Positions 13,101 through 25,099 of a stretch of DNA of 64,000 nucleotides are shown in pieces. Under the pieces are notes generated by a model that was not told where the DNA came from, ran no database searches, and saw nothing but the letters and a program-made list of their open reading frames with translations. The translations under genes and the position numbers were made by a program. The stretch lies in contig JANJXV010000016.1 of assembly GCA_024803745.1 (NCBI GenBank), forward strand, positions 40,467,001 to 40,531,000, written 5' to 3'. The stretch's first letter is position 1; the number at the start of each line of letters is the position of its first letter. Source of the stretch: Megascapheus bottae. Its lineage: Eukaryota > Chordata > Mammalia > Rodentia > Geomyidae.

Positions 13101-15300
13101 TTTTCTAGAATTAACAATGCAGACAAAATTTCAACTTAAATATTTCCCACTGGAATACTTATTTTCATTTCCTATTTTACAGTAAAAAGAAGTCTCCTGA
13201 CTCCCATGCTATTGCTTGGGTGTGCCTCTTCATATTAACATATAAGATAATTTTAGGAATTGTAATAGGTAACACATTCTGAGTTTTGGATGGGGAAACC
13301 TGAATTTGGGAAAAACAGATAAGATTAAAGCAATGAGTTAGCCTTATGGTTTATATCTAAATTTTTTCAGCATTCAATAATGGCTCAGAAGATGGATGCA
13401 ATAGTATCCTTGTCTTCTCATATTTTGTTCCCAAAGCAAGAGCTTAGATTAAAAGATGATACCTCTTGATATTTTATGAGATACTGCTTTGGAGGCATTT
13501 ATGATCTGTATTTATCAGCATCTCAAACAATGTTACTGAAAATCTTAAATTCAAAGCAATAGGATGAAGTCATTTTGGAATATTTCCACATCAATTCATA
13601 TTTTCATTTTTGTATGCTTTTGAAATACCTCATACTAAAATGATACAAATAACACTCACCTCATCATTCCAATATTCTGTAGATTCTCAGAGGCCAAGTG
13701 CCAGGAGGGCCTGGGAAATAATTTCCCAGAGTATATGTACGGAATGCGGGTGGGGACAAAGCTAAGAGCAAATAACCAGATAGCCAATGAGCACAAGAAA
13801 TAAACAGAGCCATTCAAAGCACTGATTTAATGAACCTTTGTATGCCATGAGAAAAGCAGGTAGTACTGAGTGAGAAAGTGAAGGAAAATGTAGAGCTAGT
13901 AGCTGGGCAGAAGCAGATAAGGTTCTTGATTAAAGCAGTACGTCTCTTACCATCAAAACCGATAGGGTTCTGAAAATGGAAGAGGGCACAGACTTGAAAA
14001 CAATACATGCAAAAAACCATACAGGACTGATGATCAAAATACCAGTAAAATCTCCACTGGAAAAAAGTTTTTGATTCATTGTAAATATCTCTAGCAATTA
14101 GTTCTCATATGACACACAAGAGAGGATCCACCTTGCTTTGTATTTGGGCCTCAGGAAGCAGTGTGAGCAGGACATTATTCTTTTTTTCTGGAAAGAAACC
14201 ATATGGTAACTAATTGCACTCATTAAGTTTGCTTCCTCTCATGTGGTTTATGTGTCACCAAGTTCTGTGTTCAGATCCTGACATGGTCTCATTTCAGCTT
14301 GGCCAGTGGCTTCTTCTTGCTCCTCCCTCCTCTCCTACTTGTTTCTGACTCCATGAGCTGGTCTCTGGCTATTTATCTCATGACCTGGTCTCATTTCTGG
14401 AGATCAGCCTGTCCTCTGTTTTATTCCATACCTCTGAGTGTTCTGTTTTGTTTTTGTTTTTGTTTTGTCTTTCCTTCTCTCACACAATTCGCTAAGGAAA
14501 GGCATGTGTCAGATGCATCCTACGGTTTCCAGTTTTTACACTTCTCTACGATTTTGATGTTGTTGTGGTTAACGATTCCTTTTGAAAAGACTGATGCTCT
14601 TAACTAAAAAGATCTTTATCCTTTTTTACTCTCCTAATAAAACTGAAGATTAACTGCAAAGTGAAATACAAATTACTTTGTTCTTAACCCAATACGGAAG
14701 ATACTGTCTGATGTTAGAGTGCTTGGTTGATCATACAAGCCACAAATGGCATGGAAAGCAGGAAACGTCTTTCCTAGATGGCTCTTGTGAACTACCTCTG
14801 CTCTTCTCCTTCACTGATTAAAAGGCAGAGTCACACACACAGAGCTGTTTCCTATTCTTAGTGGACACTAATTTCTCATGGTTGTGGAATTTGGTCCCTT
14901 CTCTGGATCCAAGTTTCTGCTGCTCTTCACTTTGGCCTGTATTGGAGGGAAGGTGAGAATAATGGCTTCCCACAATGCTGCCATCTTCTCCCTTCTCAGT
15001 GGGCTTTTGCAGAGCTGGCACCTTGGCTAGAAGACAGGAAATTGGAAGGTCTAAGACTCATGTCCTCCCTACTAGATCTCTGAGCAGTGGTTGTGGTCTT
15101 CTTATTTTGATACAGTGCATGCTCTCTGGGAAAGGCTTGCAATGAAATCCCATTCAGCAAAGAACATATTCACATTGAATTTCTGTTCATTATGCTTTCC
15201 TTTGAGCCCCACCAAAGGGCCTTTGTCTCCAGTGATGAATTTATAGTTAGGGTTTTATTCTTTAGATAATAATAATGATAGTTATTAGCTAAATGTCTGC
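10130..15300. other. Mostly unique AT-rich sequence
   Basis: Apart from the LINE-1 fragment at 11234-11455 I recognise no gene or repeat. Around 12975-13005 there is a small ATATAT palindrome. The 102-codon frame at 14299-14607 is hydrophobic but matches nothing I know. Confidence 0.5.
11234..11455 (-). mobile_element. LINE-1 3' end fragment, minus strand
   Basis: The plus strand reads TTTTTATTGTAATTAATAGA, GGGTTACATTATATTCACCA and GATAGAAGGTGCATTACTTC, the complement of the shared LINE-1 3' end, with the C-rich tract at 11339-11380. Very short and 5' truncated. Confidence 0.85.
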
Positions 15301-15304
15301 AGAA

Positions 15305-15465
15305 AGTGCCATGTTACTGCTATTATGTAGTAGGCATTCTCTAAACATTTGAAAATACTATACATTATTCATATGCGATGCATGAATATACAGTACAAAA
15401 TATCCCTTTGAGGTATTTATTACTATCTGGTACCTTTCATACAGTAGGAAAATATTCTTCACAAT
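15305..15465 (-). mobile_element. MIR fragment, minus strand
   Basis: AAAGTGCCATGTTACTGCTA, then CCCTTTGAGGTATTTATTAC and TTTCATACAGTAGGAAAATA follow the reversed MIR pattern (GTGCCAGGCACTGT, CTATGAGGTAGGTACTATTA, TTACAGATGAGGAAA). Confidence 0.5.
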
Positions 15466-15635
15466 CACAGATGGCTTGAGTTGTACTAATGAGAAATGAT
15501 TAAATGTGTATTATGGAATTAGAAATACATTTGTTTTCAGCTCAGAGAGGGAATTTAGGTGACATATTCTCAATAAGTGTTTCACTAGACATAGAACATA
15601 TTAATGAATGTGTAAACTAGAGTTTTATCTCACAG

Positions 15636-15709
15636 GGTGGTCTCTCTCTTCTCCCCTCAGCCAACGGTCTCTCTCTCATGTCTCTCTCTGTCTCTCTGTC
15701 TATCCTCCC

Positions 15710-15761
<52 letters not shown>
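15636..15761. repeat. (TC)n-rich tract followed by (CA)n
   Basis: A CT-rich stretch (15640-15702) is followed by a pure CA tract of about 50 bp at 15712-15761. The short open frame spanning it is a repeat artefact. Confidence 0.95.
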
Positions 15762-15764
<3 letters not shown>

Positions 15765-16298
15765 TATGACTCATTGCTCTTGAACAAAGCAAAGGCATTC
15801 TTAATGCAGCTTTCTATTTTCCTTCTATTCCTTTTGGTAATATCAGAAGCACTTAGTCATGATAACTGGAAAAATGCGGTTTTGTAGACAACATGACAAT
15901 TATGTCAGAAAGCCATTGCATTGAGATATAAATAAGAGAACTGCATTACTCTTGTGCACTGTCTCTAATATCTGAGCCTACTTGCGGAGACTGAAAACCT
16001 GTAACATGAAATCTGAAAGGTCAAAATGGAAATTTGTGAATGGTAATTCGTAACGGAAGCACACGGCTTATTTCCATATAACTAGAATGGCTAAGTCTCT
16101 TTGTTGAGTATTGTTCACATTTAAAGGACGTGCTTAGCTAGTCTCTGCCAAGATATGGACAGGAATGACTACAGAATATGGAAATATGTAATACAATATT
16201 TTATATGGATATGAGTTCATTTTTTGTTTACAATATAGAGCCAACACACATTTAATACACACTCTCACAAACATAGCACACATAACACATACATACAA

Positions 16299-16302
<4 letters not shown>

Positions 16303-16333
<31 letters not shown>

Positions 16334-16354
16334 TACACACATGCACACACACTT
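16303..16354. repeat. (CA)n microsatellite, slightly interrupted
   Basis: Pure CA to about 16330, then GCATACACACATGCACACACAC. Weaker CA-like sequence precedes it from about 16236. Confidence 0.95.
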
Positions 16355-17417
16355 GCAGGGTTGGAATCTCCATAAGGCACTCTGTATCCTTATCTTCTGC
16401 TATTCATTCTTAAGGAAATTTCCTCCAAAGCTTTCCTCCTCATTTAGTAGCTTTTAGTTAATGTTCAACTGTTAGATACTACCTGAGTTCAGCTGGCATG
16501 GAAGGCAGGCATGTAGTGTTTGTGTATAAGCAGCCTCTAAAAGAGCAGCCATAAATATTTATAAATAATATTTCAGGCTACCAGAATTCTCAGTGGAGAA
16601 ATACTATCCCAGTATTCAGTGAAATTACTGAGCTGCCAGAAAGCCAATCATTACCGTCTACTCTCATATGATAAATATTTTCTCTGCTTTTTATATTAGT
16701 TGCAAATGAAAATATATCAACTAAATCAACACTGTTGTAATTTTCCCTTCTTCCTGACTTCTCTAGTTCTGCCATCCAAGTAAAACTAAAACTTTTTTTT
16801 TCCATTTAGAAACTATGGTCCCCAAACTCTTTTTGATGTTTCCATGTTCCCTTCCCATCATAATTAAATTCTCTTGATACTAAGATTTAAGTTCTATGCA
16901 TAGTCTAGGCAAAACTAAAATACTTGCCTCTCCTCTTTTTCTTCTATACCAAATGCTTCAAAAAAATCGAAGAGGTTTTCTACAAGTCTGCACGCACCTC
17001 CCCTCATAGGTCTGCTCTCTCCTCTCATGTTTCTAGTGATCTCCTAGTCTTTCTGACTTTGCTTTCAAGTGAAGCCTGTCCATAAAAGTATGTGTAACAA
17101 GGATTCCACTCCCCCACCGTCTGTCTCTGAATATTTCCCACAAGGATCATATTTTTATTCTATCAAATTAACTGTAACTTGAAAAAAACTAAGTAGCAGT
17201 TGATTTGTAATAGATAATGAATAATATTATGGTTTCATCTTTCAAGAGTAATTACATATAGTGTGAGTATGTAAATGGGAGGCATATAAGATATAATGTA
17301 AATAATGAATTATTTTTGTTTTTATTATTTGAAAAATTCCAATTCAGTCTTCTATTCTCCCCCCAAAATATTTTAAATGTTGCCTTAATAAGTAGTTAAT
17401 TGACTTGATTATTCTGT

Positions 17418-17487
17418 GGTAGGAATGGGACCCTTGGCCTTGAGTGCAGGCAAGCTTTCTACCACTAAGCTATATCCTCAACACTCA
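17418..17487 (-). mobile_element. ID-like SINE fragment, minus strand
   Basis: The complement reads GATATAGCTTAGTGGTAGAA, then AGCTTGCCTGCACTCAAGGC, an ID/tRNA-like body with a decayed B-box. Confidence 0.55.
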
Positions 17488-17543
17488 AAATATTCCTTAC
17501 ATTTTGAACACTGGAAAATAAGTTATTTCAGATAAATTTTATG

Positions 17544-17980
17544 GTTTCCCTCATTTACCATAATCAGTAGAAACCTTGGACTCTTCTAGCAGAGATTTGC
17601 AATAGAGCAAAACCTAGATACATAAGGCCATATAGTATGACACTAAATGAAAGGACCTCCAGGAATAGAAACAAAAGCCATGTAAAGAGTGATTGTTGTC
17701 CTTAATGTACTATGTTACCTCTCATCTCTTTTGCTGTCCCTTAGTTATCTCATATTGTTACAGTATTTCACTTTGTTATCTGATATATTGGATATATGTG
17801 TATTTGGTTATTTAAAATTGGATAGGAAAGGGGGGAAAACAAGGTGAGGGTGGGGATGGGGGGGAGGGAAATGGGGACCAAGACATGAGAAAGGGTATCA
17901 ATGTATGTGAAGTAATGCACCTTCCATGTGGCGAATGCAATGTAACCCTTCTATTAATTACAATAAAAATATATGGAAAA
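17544..17980 (+). mobile_element. LINE-1 3' UTR fragment with short TSD
   Basis: Starts GTTTCCCTCATTTACCATAA, contains CAGTAGAAACCTTGGACTCT and the G-rich tract near 17830-17870, and ends ATTACAATAAAAATATATGG. AAATTTTATG flanks it at 17534-17543 and 17979-17988. It is heavily 5' truncated and has no ORF2 part. Confidence 0.88.
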
Positions 17981-18136
17981 ATTTTATGAATACCAAAATG
18001 TCTTTTAGCTAAATGCTAGAAGTGATGAAATTTGAAAAATGACAGAAATCAAATTTCCACTTTTCTTTTTCTCATCTCCTTGTCTGCCTCTTTCCCCTCA
18101 ATCTTTCTTTTTCTTTATTTTCACATCGCACAGTCT

Positions 18137-18905
18137 TTTTTTTAAAATTTTTTTATTGTAATTAGTAAAAGGGTTACATGATATTTGCCAGATAGAAGGT
18201 GCATTAATTCACATACATTGATACCCTTTCACATGTCTTGGTACCCATTTCCCTCCCCCCCCATACCCCCCCACCCGTCTTGGTTTTACCCCCTTCCCTA
18301 TCAAATTTCAAATATCGAAATACAAATAAATTCAATATATCAGATAACAAAGTGAGATACTATACCAATATGAGATAACCAAGGGACAGCAAAGGAGATG
18401 AGAGATAACATAGTACATTAAGGACAACAATCATTCATTATATGGCTTTTGTTTCAATATCCTGGAGGTCCTTTCAATTAGCTTCACATTATATGTCCTT
18501 ATGTATCAAGATTTTGCTCTATTGCAAATCTCTGCTAGTAGAGCCCAAGGTTTCTACTGATTATGACGAATGAGGGAAACCATTGAGCCTATGTTCCTTT
18601 GAGTCTGGCTTACTTCACTTAATATGATTTTTTCTAAGTCTTTCCATTTCCTAACAAATGGGACGATGTCATTCTTTCTGACAGCAGCATAGAATTCCAT
18701 TGTGTACAAATACCACAACTTTTTGATCCACTCATCAACTGAGGGACATCTAGGTTGGTTCCATATCTTTGCTATGGTGAATAGTGCTGCAATGAACATT
18801 GTTGTGCTAGTGGGTTTAGTATGTCCTTGTTTCTGGATGGTTGGGTAAATGCCAAGTAGTGGAGTTGCTGGGTCATAGGGGAGCTCTATGTTTAGCCTTT
18901 TGAGG
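18137..18905 (-). mobile_element. 5'-truncated LINE-1, minus strand
   Basis: The complement of the same 3' UTR (TTATTGTAATTAGTAAAAGG at its start) continues into the ORF2 C-terminus. The minus-strand open frame 18554-18799 shows FTIAKIWNQPRCPSVDEWI and MEFYAAVRKND. It lies tail to tail with the copy ending at 17980. I saw no clean TSD. Confidence 0.88.
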
Positions 18906-19857
18906 CACTGATTTGTTGTAAAACAACTTAAATAAATTTTGTAAGCCTAATAGCAAATCACTGAGGAAAAATTAAAACCACAAAGCATTTGCGTAGTGGT
19001 AAGTATATAATTCCTGAGACACAATCATCATCTTGTAGATTTATTATGAACTTTCCATTAAGCTCTACCTTACTGTGTATACCACGTGTACTCTTTTCTC
19101 TTTGACAGATCTAGAAAGATCTTTGTAACATTTTCCATTGTCAGTGCACATGGTAGAATTGTGTACCTTATCATGTGCTTCCTTGTCACAGGACAAAGCA
19201 TTGACCTTGACATGTGGTGATTGTCTTCTGAGGGGAACTCAAAAGTCAGTGTGAATTGTAAATGTGATTGGTGATGTGATTCAGGAGACACAGCAAGTTG
19301 TTGGATGGCAAGGTTGCCTTGACATCACTCACCATCAGTCAGACCTCTGGAATGCCAGGGCAAGCTGCCACCTGCTCACTCCCCATCTGTCTCCCAGTTG
19401 AAAGCAAAGGTTGTAAAGTTAACTCACCTGGTTAAGTTCACTTAATACATAGCTAGATCATCTGTGTTTCCACGAATGACAACTCAGACTGCCCAGTGTG
19501 CTCGTTGTTAGAGGACTGATTGTTGGCTCTGTCTGGTCCACACATGTCTTATTGTCTCCTTGAGACATGTTTTATTGTTTCCTTAAGGCACTAGATCCCT
19601 TTCTCAAGTTCTCTGAGCCAGACTTTTCTAGTTTCAGGAGGGGGAGCAATTGACAAATGAGCAGGGCATCTAAAAATACCTATTTTCATCAAAAAATTTG
19701 AAAAAACAGTTAACTTTTAGTACTTCTACTGACTATGTAGATGAATAGTTCTCTGGAATTTATTATATTAAATTTTATTCTTAACTTTTGAAAATATGGG
19801 TAAAATAAAATACCTCTTTACAGAGGTAAAACAAGATGATTTTATTCAACAACATGA
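18906..19857. other. No gene seen
   Basis: Unique sequence, somewhat less AT-rich, upstream of the CCDC102B-type exon. Probably intron. A 73-codon minus frame (19070-19291) is not supported. Confidence 0.5.
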
Positions 19858-20085
19858 AGAGCTAGGCATGATGGCCTATGCCTATAATTCCAGATACTCA
19901 GGACACAGCCCCCGAAGTATGATAAACTCAAGATCAGCCTGAATATATTAAGGAGACTGTGTTTCAGAAAATAAATACAAACTAAAGGACTAGTGGTGTG
20001 CTGAATGAATGTAGGTATTTGCCTAGGGTATGTGAGGTCATGGATTCAATCTCTAGTACCACTGAAAGAAATGGAATAAAAAAGG
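19858..20085 (+). mobile_element. B1-ID dimeric SINE
   Basis: The left part is B1-like (GGCATGATGGCCTATGCCTA, TAATTCCAGATACTCAGGAC, ATCAGCCTGAATATATT). The right part is ID-like (ATTTGCCTAGGGTATGTGAG, then a B-box-like GGATTCAATCTCTAGTACCA). It ends about 220 bp before the CCDC102B-type exon. Confidence 0.7.
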
Positions 20086-20303
20086 TACTATTTTTTTGCC
20101 ACTTTAGCTACAAAGGAATATGTCTTCCATTTGTAGTGGAAAGCCAATCATAATATTTAATTACAGAACCGTGTGTTTCCAGATGAAGGGTGATTCAGCT
20201 GTCTTCTTCCTAAAGTCTTTTCTCCTTTTCAAAAGAACTTGTCATTCTCCAGACTGCATCAGCGCAGAGGAAACATAATGGGACTTGTGTTTTCATTTGA
20301 AAG

Positions 20304-20471
20304 GAAATGTTGGAGCTTCAGCATGCCTTCCAGAAGCTCAGCAGACAATACGAGGCAAAGGAAGCAGAAGCGACTCATGCCAACCACCGAGCAGAACAAA
20401 ATGAAGCAGAAGTGAAGAGACTGAGACTTCAAGTGGAGGAACTTAAACTGGGGCTGGACCAAGAGAGTGAG
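20304..20471 (+). CDS. CCDC102B: Internal coding exon, probable CCDC102B (coiled-coil protein)
   Basis: Seen: an open 56-codon segment beginning EMLELQHAFQKLS and ending GLDQESE. It is rich in E, Q, K, L and A with heptad-like leucine spacing and no proline or glycine breaks, so it should form a coiled coil. An AG acceptor lies at 20302-20303 and a GT donor at 20472-20473. Both boundaries fall between codons (phase 0, 168 bp). From memory, the C-terminal part of CCDC102B has the same order of motifs (LQHAxxKLxRQY, THANxR, QNEAEVKxLRL, VEELKxGL), with conservative changes only. The family are coiled-coil proteins; CCDC102B is reported to act at the centrosome. I did not find the preceding or following exons, which fits the very long introns of this gene. 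The ATG at 20307 is internal, not a start. The paralogue CCDC102A is the main alternative. Exon status is well supported; the exact gene name is less certain. Confidence 0.75.
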
Positions 20472-20545
20472 GTATTCAGAAGGGATCCCATGCCAGGTAG
20501 CCCTTTATGGAGTACACGAAAATAATCAAATAACAACCTCTATAA

Positions 20546-20742
20546 GGCTGGGAGCTGATGGGTCACTCCTTTAATCCTAGCTACTCAAGAGGCTGAGATC
20601 TGAGGGTGGCAGTTTGAAGTCATCCCAGGCAGGAAAAGTTTGTGGGACTCTTATCTCAGGTAAACTACCAAATGGAGAGAACTGCAGCTGGGCTCAAGTG
20701 GTGGAGTGCTAGCCTAGAGCAAGCAAAAACTCACACACACAC
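20546..20742 (+). mobile_element. B1-type/Geo composite SINE
   Basis: Starts GGCTGGGAGCTGATGGGTCA, continues with AATCCTAGCTACTCAAGAGG and GACTCTTATCTCAGG, and ends in a Geo-like GGGCTCAAGTGGTGGAGTGC with a short CA-rich tail. It lies just downstream of the CCDC102B-type exon, in the intron. Confidence 0.8.
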
Positions 20743-23524
20743 AGCCCTTTATAGGAATCACTAAAATCAGCTTTGAAATGATAACAAAAACATGAAAAGA
20801 TCTCATGGACAATATGTATGTCAGAGGTGGTGTGTCAGTATCTTCAATGTTTCATTCCACGGAGTTCTTGTCACTGTGTGTATTTCAACTTTACTTGTAT
20901 TTTAAGATTGGAGCATGTGTCAAAGACAGGTGCTATCTGTGTGATGATATATCATGATATTCCAGGGCACTCTGGAATAGATAACTCATTTTGTTGTATG
21001 AAGTCATCTCCGAATTGATTACCAAATAGTCCAGACGTTTCTAGAAGATAGACATCTCAGTGCAGAATACTGAAAAAGCACTTGTGCTCATGGTGTGATT
21101 TCAAATGCACAAGCTCTCCTTGAGGAAACCATCCCCCACACGAGCGTGACTGGGAGGCAGTCCCCACATGCCCTTGTCCCCACACACCGTTGTCTCAGGG
21201 TGTCACCTTTCACATCTGTTTATCCGCATCAGTTCTTGACTCTGAGACAAAGCGTCATAGACCCCCTTCAGAAAGTCTCTTCTGGTCAGTGCCTAAGAAA
21301 TTAATATCAAAAACAAACCACAAAACCAGAAAAAAACAAAACAAACAAGACCTCCAAAACAACTAAAACCCCACATGACGTTCTTTTCTCTAGGAATATT
21401 TCTAAGGATATATGTATAGTGAATTAAATTAATTCCTGTAAGTCAGAAGAAGAATGTAGTGGTGTCACCAGCCTGTTTAGAGGGATTTTTGCTGTTGTTG
21501 TGTTAGTTTAATCATCACCACTACTCCTATAGTTTATCCTGTGGGCATTACGAAGTTGGAGGCCGGTAAGGTGATAAGTGAACTCCCTGGTTTGTGGATA
21601 TTGCCTTGGGAAATTGCTTGTGATTAAATCCTTGGTAAAGCCATGATGATATGTTCTAGCGCTTGTGGTTTCATGAATTATTAGTCTACACAGATCTCAC
21701 TCAACAACCTGGTTGAATACTTTTCCAGCGAGCTACCTTCCCAAAGATGGTCCCACTGGTTTCATCTGCCCGGGATTATGGTTCTCAGGTAGCAGTGCTA
21801 AGCTGGCCCCCATGAGGTGTGAGCAAGCCCTGCTGACAAGAGCTGTGCACACTGGCAGCCAGATGGAGCCTGCAGAGCCTCAGCAGGCCTCTGGGCACCT
21901 GTTCTTTCCAGTCTTCAGGCCAACAGGGCCCAGACAGACTTGGCTTTATCATAGACTCTGAAGAAGGACACTGAGCAGACTTTCTGATTTATGTTGGAAT
22001 CTGCATAGGTAATAATCAGTATTTGCTGTTAAAAGCTGCTCACAAATTGGAAGAGTTTATCACTGCAAAGGAAAATAAAACCTAGTAGGACCCGAACGAC
22101 ATGTCACCGTGACAATCTAGGAAAAGAGGAGAACGTTGTATTTCGTAACTGGAATGATGGAAATGTCTTTTATGGAAAGGTGAAACTTTTGGTTAATTTG
22201 TTTCCTGTAATACCCTGGAAGATAGATGATAAACAGAAAGCACTCCCTGTGATGGGTAAAAAGATGTGAAGTAATATTTCTTGATTGTTTCAGGTACATG
22301 TAGCAAATACCTCATGGAAAGGTGAACTTAAAAAATCACTGTAAAGCTTTCAAAGATATATAGAAGATTATGTAGTCATTTAAGGAGTTGTGTGACTTCC
22401 AGGATTGTTAGATACATTTTTTTTTCCAGAGGAGAAAATATAATACAGGAGATGTCGTGAGCAACAAAGGTCAATAAAAGTTGAACTTGAGTAGCAAGTC
22501 CTTGCGAGCCAGTGCTATGGCCATCAATGGTATAAGGAGCTGATTCCAGTAAGATCTTTCCCTATAAATCCTAAATGCTCAACAAAATATTGCTGGGAGA
22601 GATGAAGAAGATTGTGCTGCTACCAGAACATCTCATAACTCAAAGTAACTGCAAGTAGCTCAGAGACAGTGAAATGTCTCCAGAAGAATTGTGCAATGGG
22701 ATATCGACCTGTGGAAGCTACTGGAATTAAAAAGAAGTAGACTTATTCTTTATGAAAATTATACTGACAAATTAGCACCCAGCCAAGGCCAAAGAAATTT
22801 GTTCCTTAACGATTTGAAATAACTCTTAACTCCTTTAGATTTCCATGGAAATGGATCTAGTTAAGCATTTTATTAACACCTGAAAGGGAATAATGGCCAC
22901 GGGTAAATTAAAGTACTGCACATCACATAAGAACTGACGAGGATGGTGAAGAAGATAGGATTATGATGAGGCCTGACTTTATAAATGGCAAAATTAAGGA
23001 CCATAGAAAACACCCTTTGTTGGAATGGCTGTCGTAGATCAATAGCTTCCTAAACACAAAGAAACAGAAATTATATCCTGCTTTGTAGGCAGGTATTTTC
23101 AGCAAGCGCTATTACTAAATACAAGGCCATCTCTCAGGGGCGGGGCAGTGGCCTCTTGCAACATTCCCAAGTTAACATTTCATGGATATTTCCTGTTTCC
23201 CTTTATTATACAGAAATAGTCATTGCTATTTTCTTGCCCTACGTTTATTGTGATATTATTCCGTGGTAGGTGAGTCGGAATAAAGGACCTCTCCTTAGAG
23301 TTCACATATTTCTGGAGCAAGAGAAGACATATGTGATGTAGAAAAGATCACATGCTCTTACATCTTTATACAATGCTGTGTTTACAACAGTGCAGCTTAG
23401 ACCATCTTAATCTTACATAGAATAGCATTATTGAAGGGTAAATAACTATTTAGAACAAGAGTAAATATTCTGAGTGAAGAAGTAAAGAAAGTAGACTGTG
23501 AGCAAGAGGGTGTATGTGAGGAGA

Positions 23525-23590
23525 GCATGTGTGCATGTGCGTGTGTGCGTGCATGTGTGTGTGTGTGTGAGCACACACCCACTTGCACAC
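23525..23590. repeat. Degenerate (GT)n with a switch to (CA)n
   Basis: GTGTGCATGTGCGTGTGTGC, then a run of GT and a change to GAGCACACACCCACTTGCAC. Alternating purine-pyrimidine throughout most of its length. Confidence 0.9.
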
Positions 23591-23944
23591 GGTAATTCTG
23601 TATACACATCTCACCATCAGTGGCTTGATCTTAATACCCACCTGACAGTTCAAATATATGCATCTTTCCAATAGAATTATTAAGTGCTTACAGTTCCCTA
23701 AGAAGAAGCATTTGGGTATTGCACAAACCCTGGAAAAAATGCATTGAAATACATATTCAACACACAAACTATCTCAGGGTTTTGCACTTCTGGGCCAATT
23801 AATTGATTATCAGAGAGGATTTACCCAAAGTACTCTTAGCTCTTCTTGGTTGTGTAATCTAGATTACTTAATTGCATTTTCTAGGCCTTCAGTGTTTTTT
23901 TTTCTTCTGATTAACGACCATCACTGTTTTAGATGATTGGAGCC

Positions 23945-23976
23945 AAAATTGTATTTCATCAAGGAAATACAATTTT
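23945..23976. repeat. Perfect 12-bp inverted repeat
   Basis: AAAATTGTATTT (23945-23956) and AAATACAATTTT (23965-23976) flank an eight-base loop CATCAAGG. No repeat family is recognised around it. Confidence 0.95.
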
Positions 23977-25099
23977 AGATAGCAGTCAACATTTCCATAT
24001 TTTAACTTATCATTGAGAAGCAAAGAGAATTATGTCTGTTTCATTGCAAGCTTTTCAATTTCATAGTAGCAAATTCTTCAAATTGCAATTAGTGTTTAAT
24101 TGGAACTGCCAAATGCAGAGTTTTCAACTCCCACAAGTCAACAGATTTTTAAATAAGTGCAAATGAAATATTAATCCTCTGTACTTTGGCAAGAATAAAC
24201 ATCCTTGTGCTTTAGGAGAAAACCCAGGGTCTGATTAAAGGAGTAAAGAATTAAAAATTACTTTTTGGACTAATTGCTTTTTGTAAGCAAATTTACACAA
24301 AAAGCCAAACTTCACGTTTACTTGTTAAGAGTAAACATTCATTAGTCAACATTTAAGTTTTGTTGAGGGAGTCGTTATATTACTTTATATAAAAGTAAAA
24401 TTTCAAGTTGATATCAACATTAAAATTTCAAAATGACTTACCATTTTAGTAAATAATTTCATGGAAAACAATAATATAATAAATTGTTAGAGAGAAATAG
24501 ATATGAACTGAAATCATTAGTGTATATCTCAAATATTTAGGAGACAATAAATATATCTAATCATTAGCAAGAGACAAAAGTGAGGTCACCAAAAAAATAA
24601 AGAAAATAATGAGATAGTGTTTACCAAACCAATATTTTAACTTTTGCAAAACCACATCATACCACATGAAGAAGGAAAAATAAAAGCATGTAACACTCTG
24701 ACACTCTACAGATGTCTTGATGTATAGATCTCATATGCCCAGGCAATTGTACATAGAACTGTATATAATTGTACATATAATGAATGCAAAAGTTTGGACA
24801 ACTCAGCTTATTCATAAAATTGAAAGTGTTAAACTTAATCCTACTACATAAATGAATCTTTGACAAGCCAGTTTGCCTTCCTGGTACTGTCTCCCCTCCA
24901 CGGACCCTCGGTTTCCTCTTTCGACTGTTTCGGATCCCACATGATGAGTCATGTTGTAGTTCTGACAGATTCCACACAATTCGTATCCTTCCTGCTCATC
25001 CCTGTGTCAGAGATGTCAGACGGGCTGTTTTGAAAGGATGCGTCCAATCCCATTATGAATATTAAATATATAACACTACTTAATATTAGTAAATATATT

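Larger units (their letters stand above)
20750..25095. other. Probable intron, no further exon found
   Basis: Unique sequence downstream of the exon. A locally GC-richer stretch at about 21720-21960 is open for 82 codons without splice support. Around 23880-24330 unique AT-rich sequence includes homeodomain-like ATTA/TAAT motifs and the 12-bp hairpin. Confidence 0.5.

Noticed and set aside
20259..20462. Minus-strand 67-codon frame over the exon
   Set aside because: Shadow of the plus-strand CCDC102B-type exon.
21713..21961. 82-codon frame in a GC-richer patch as a further CCDC102B exon
   Set aside because: The peptide is Pro/Gly-rich, not coiled coil, and no matching splice pair was seen.
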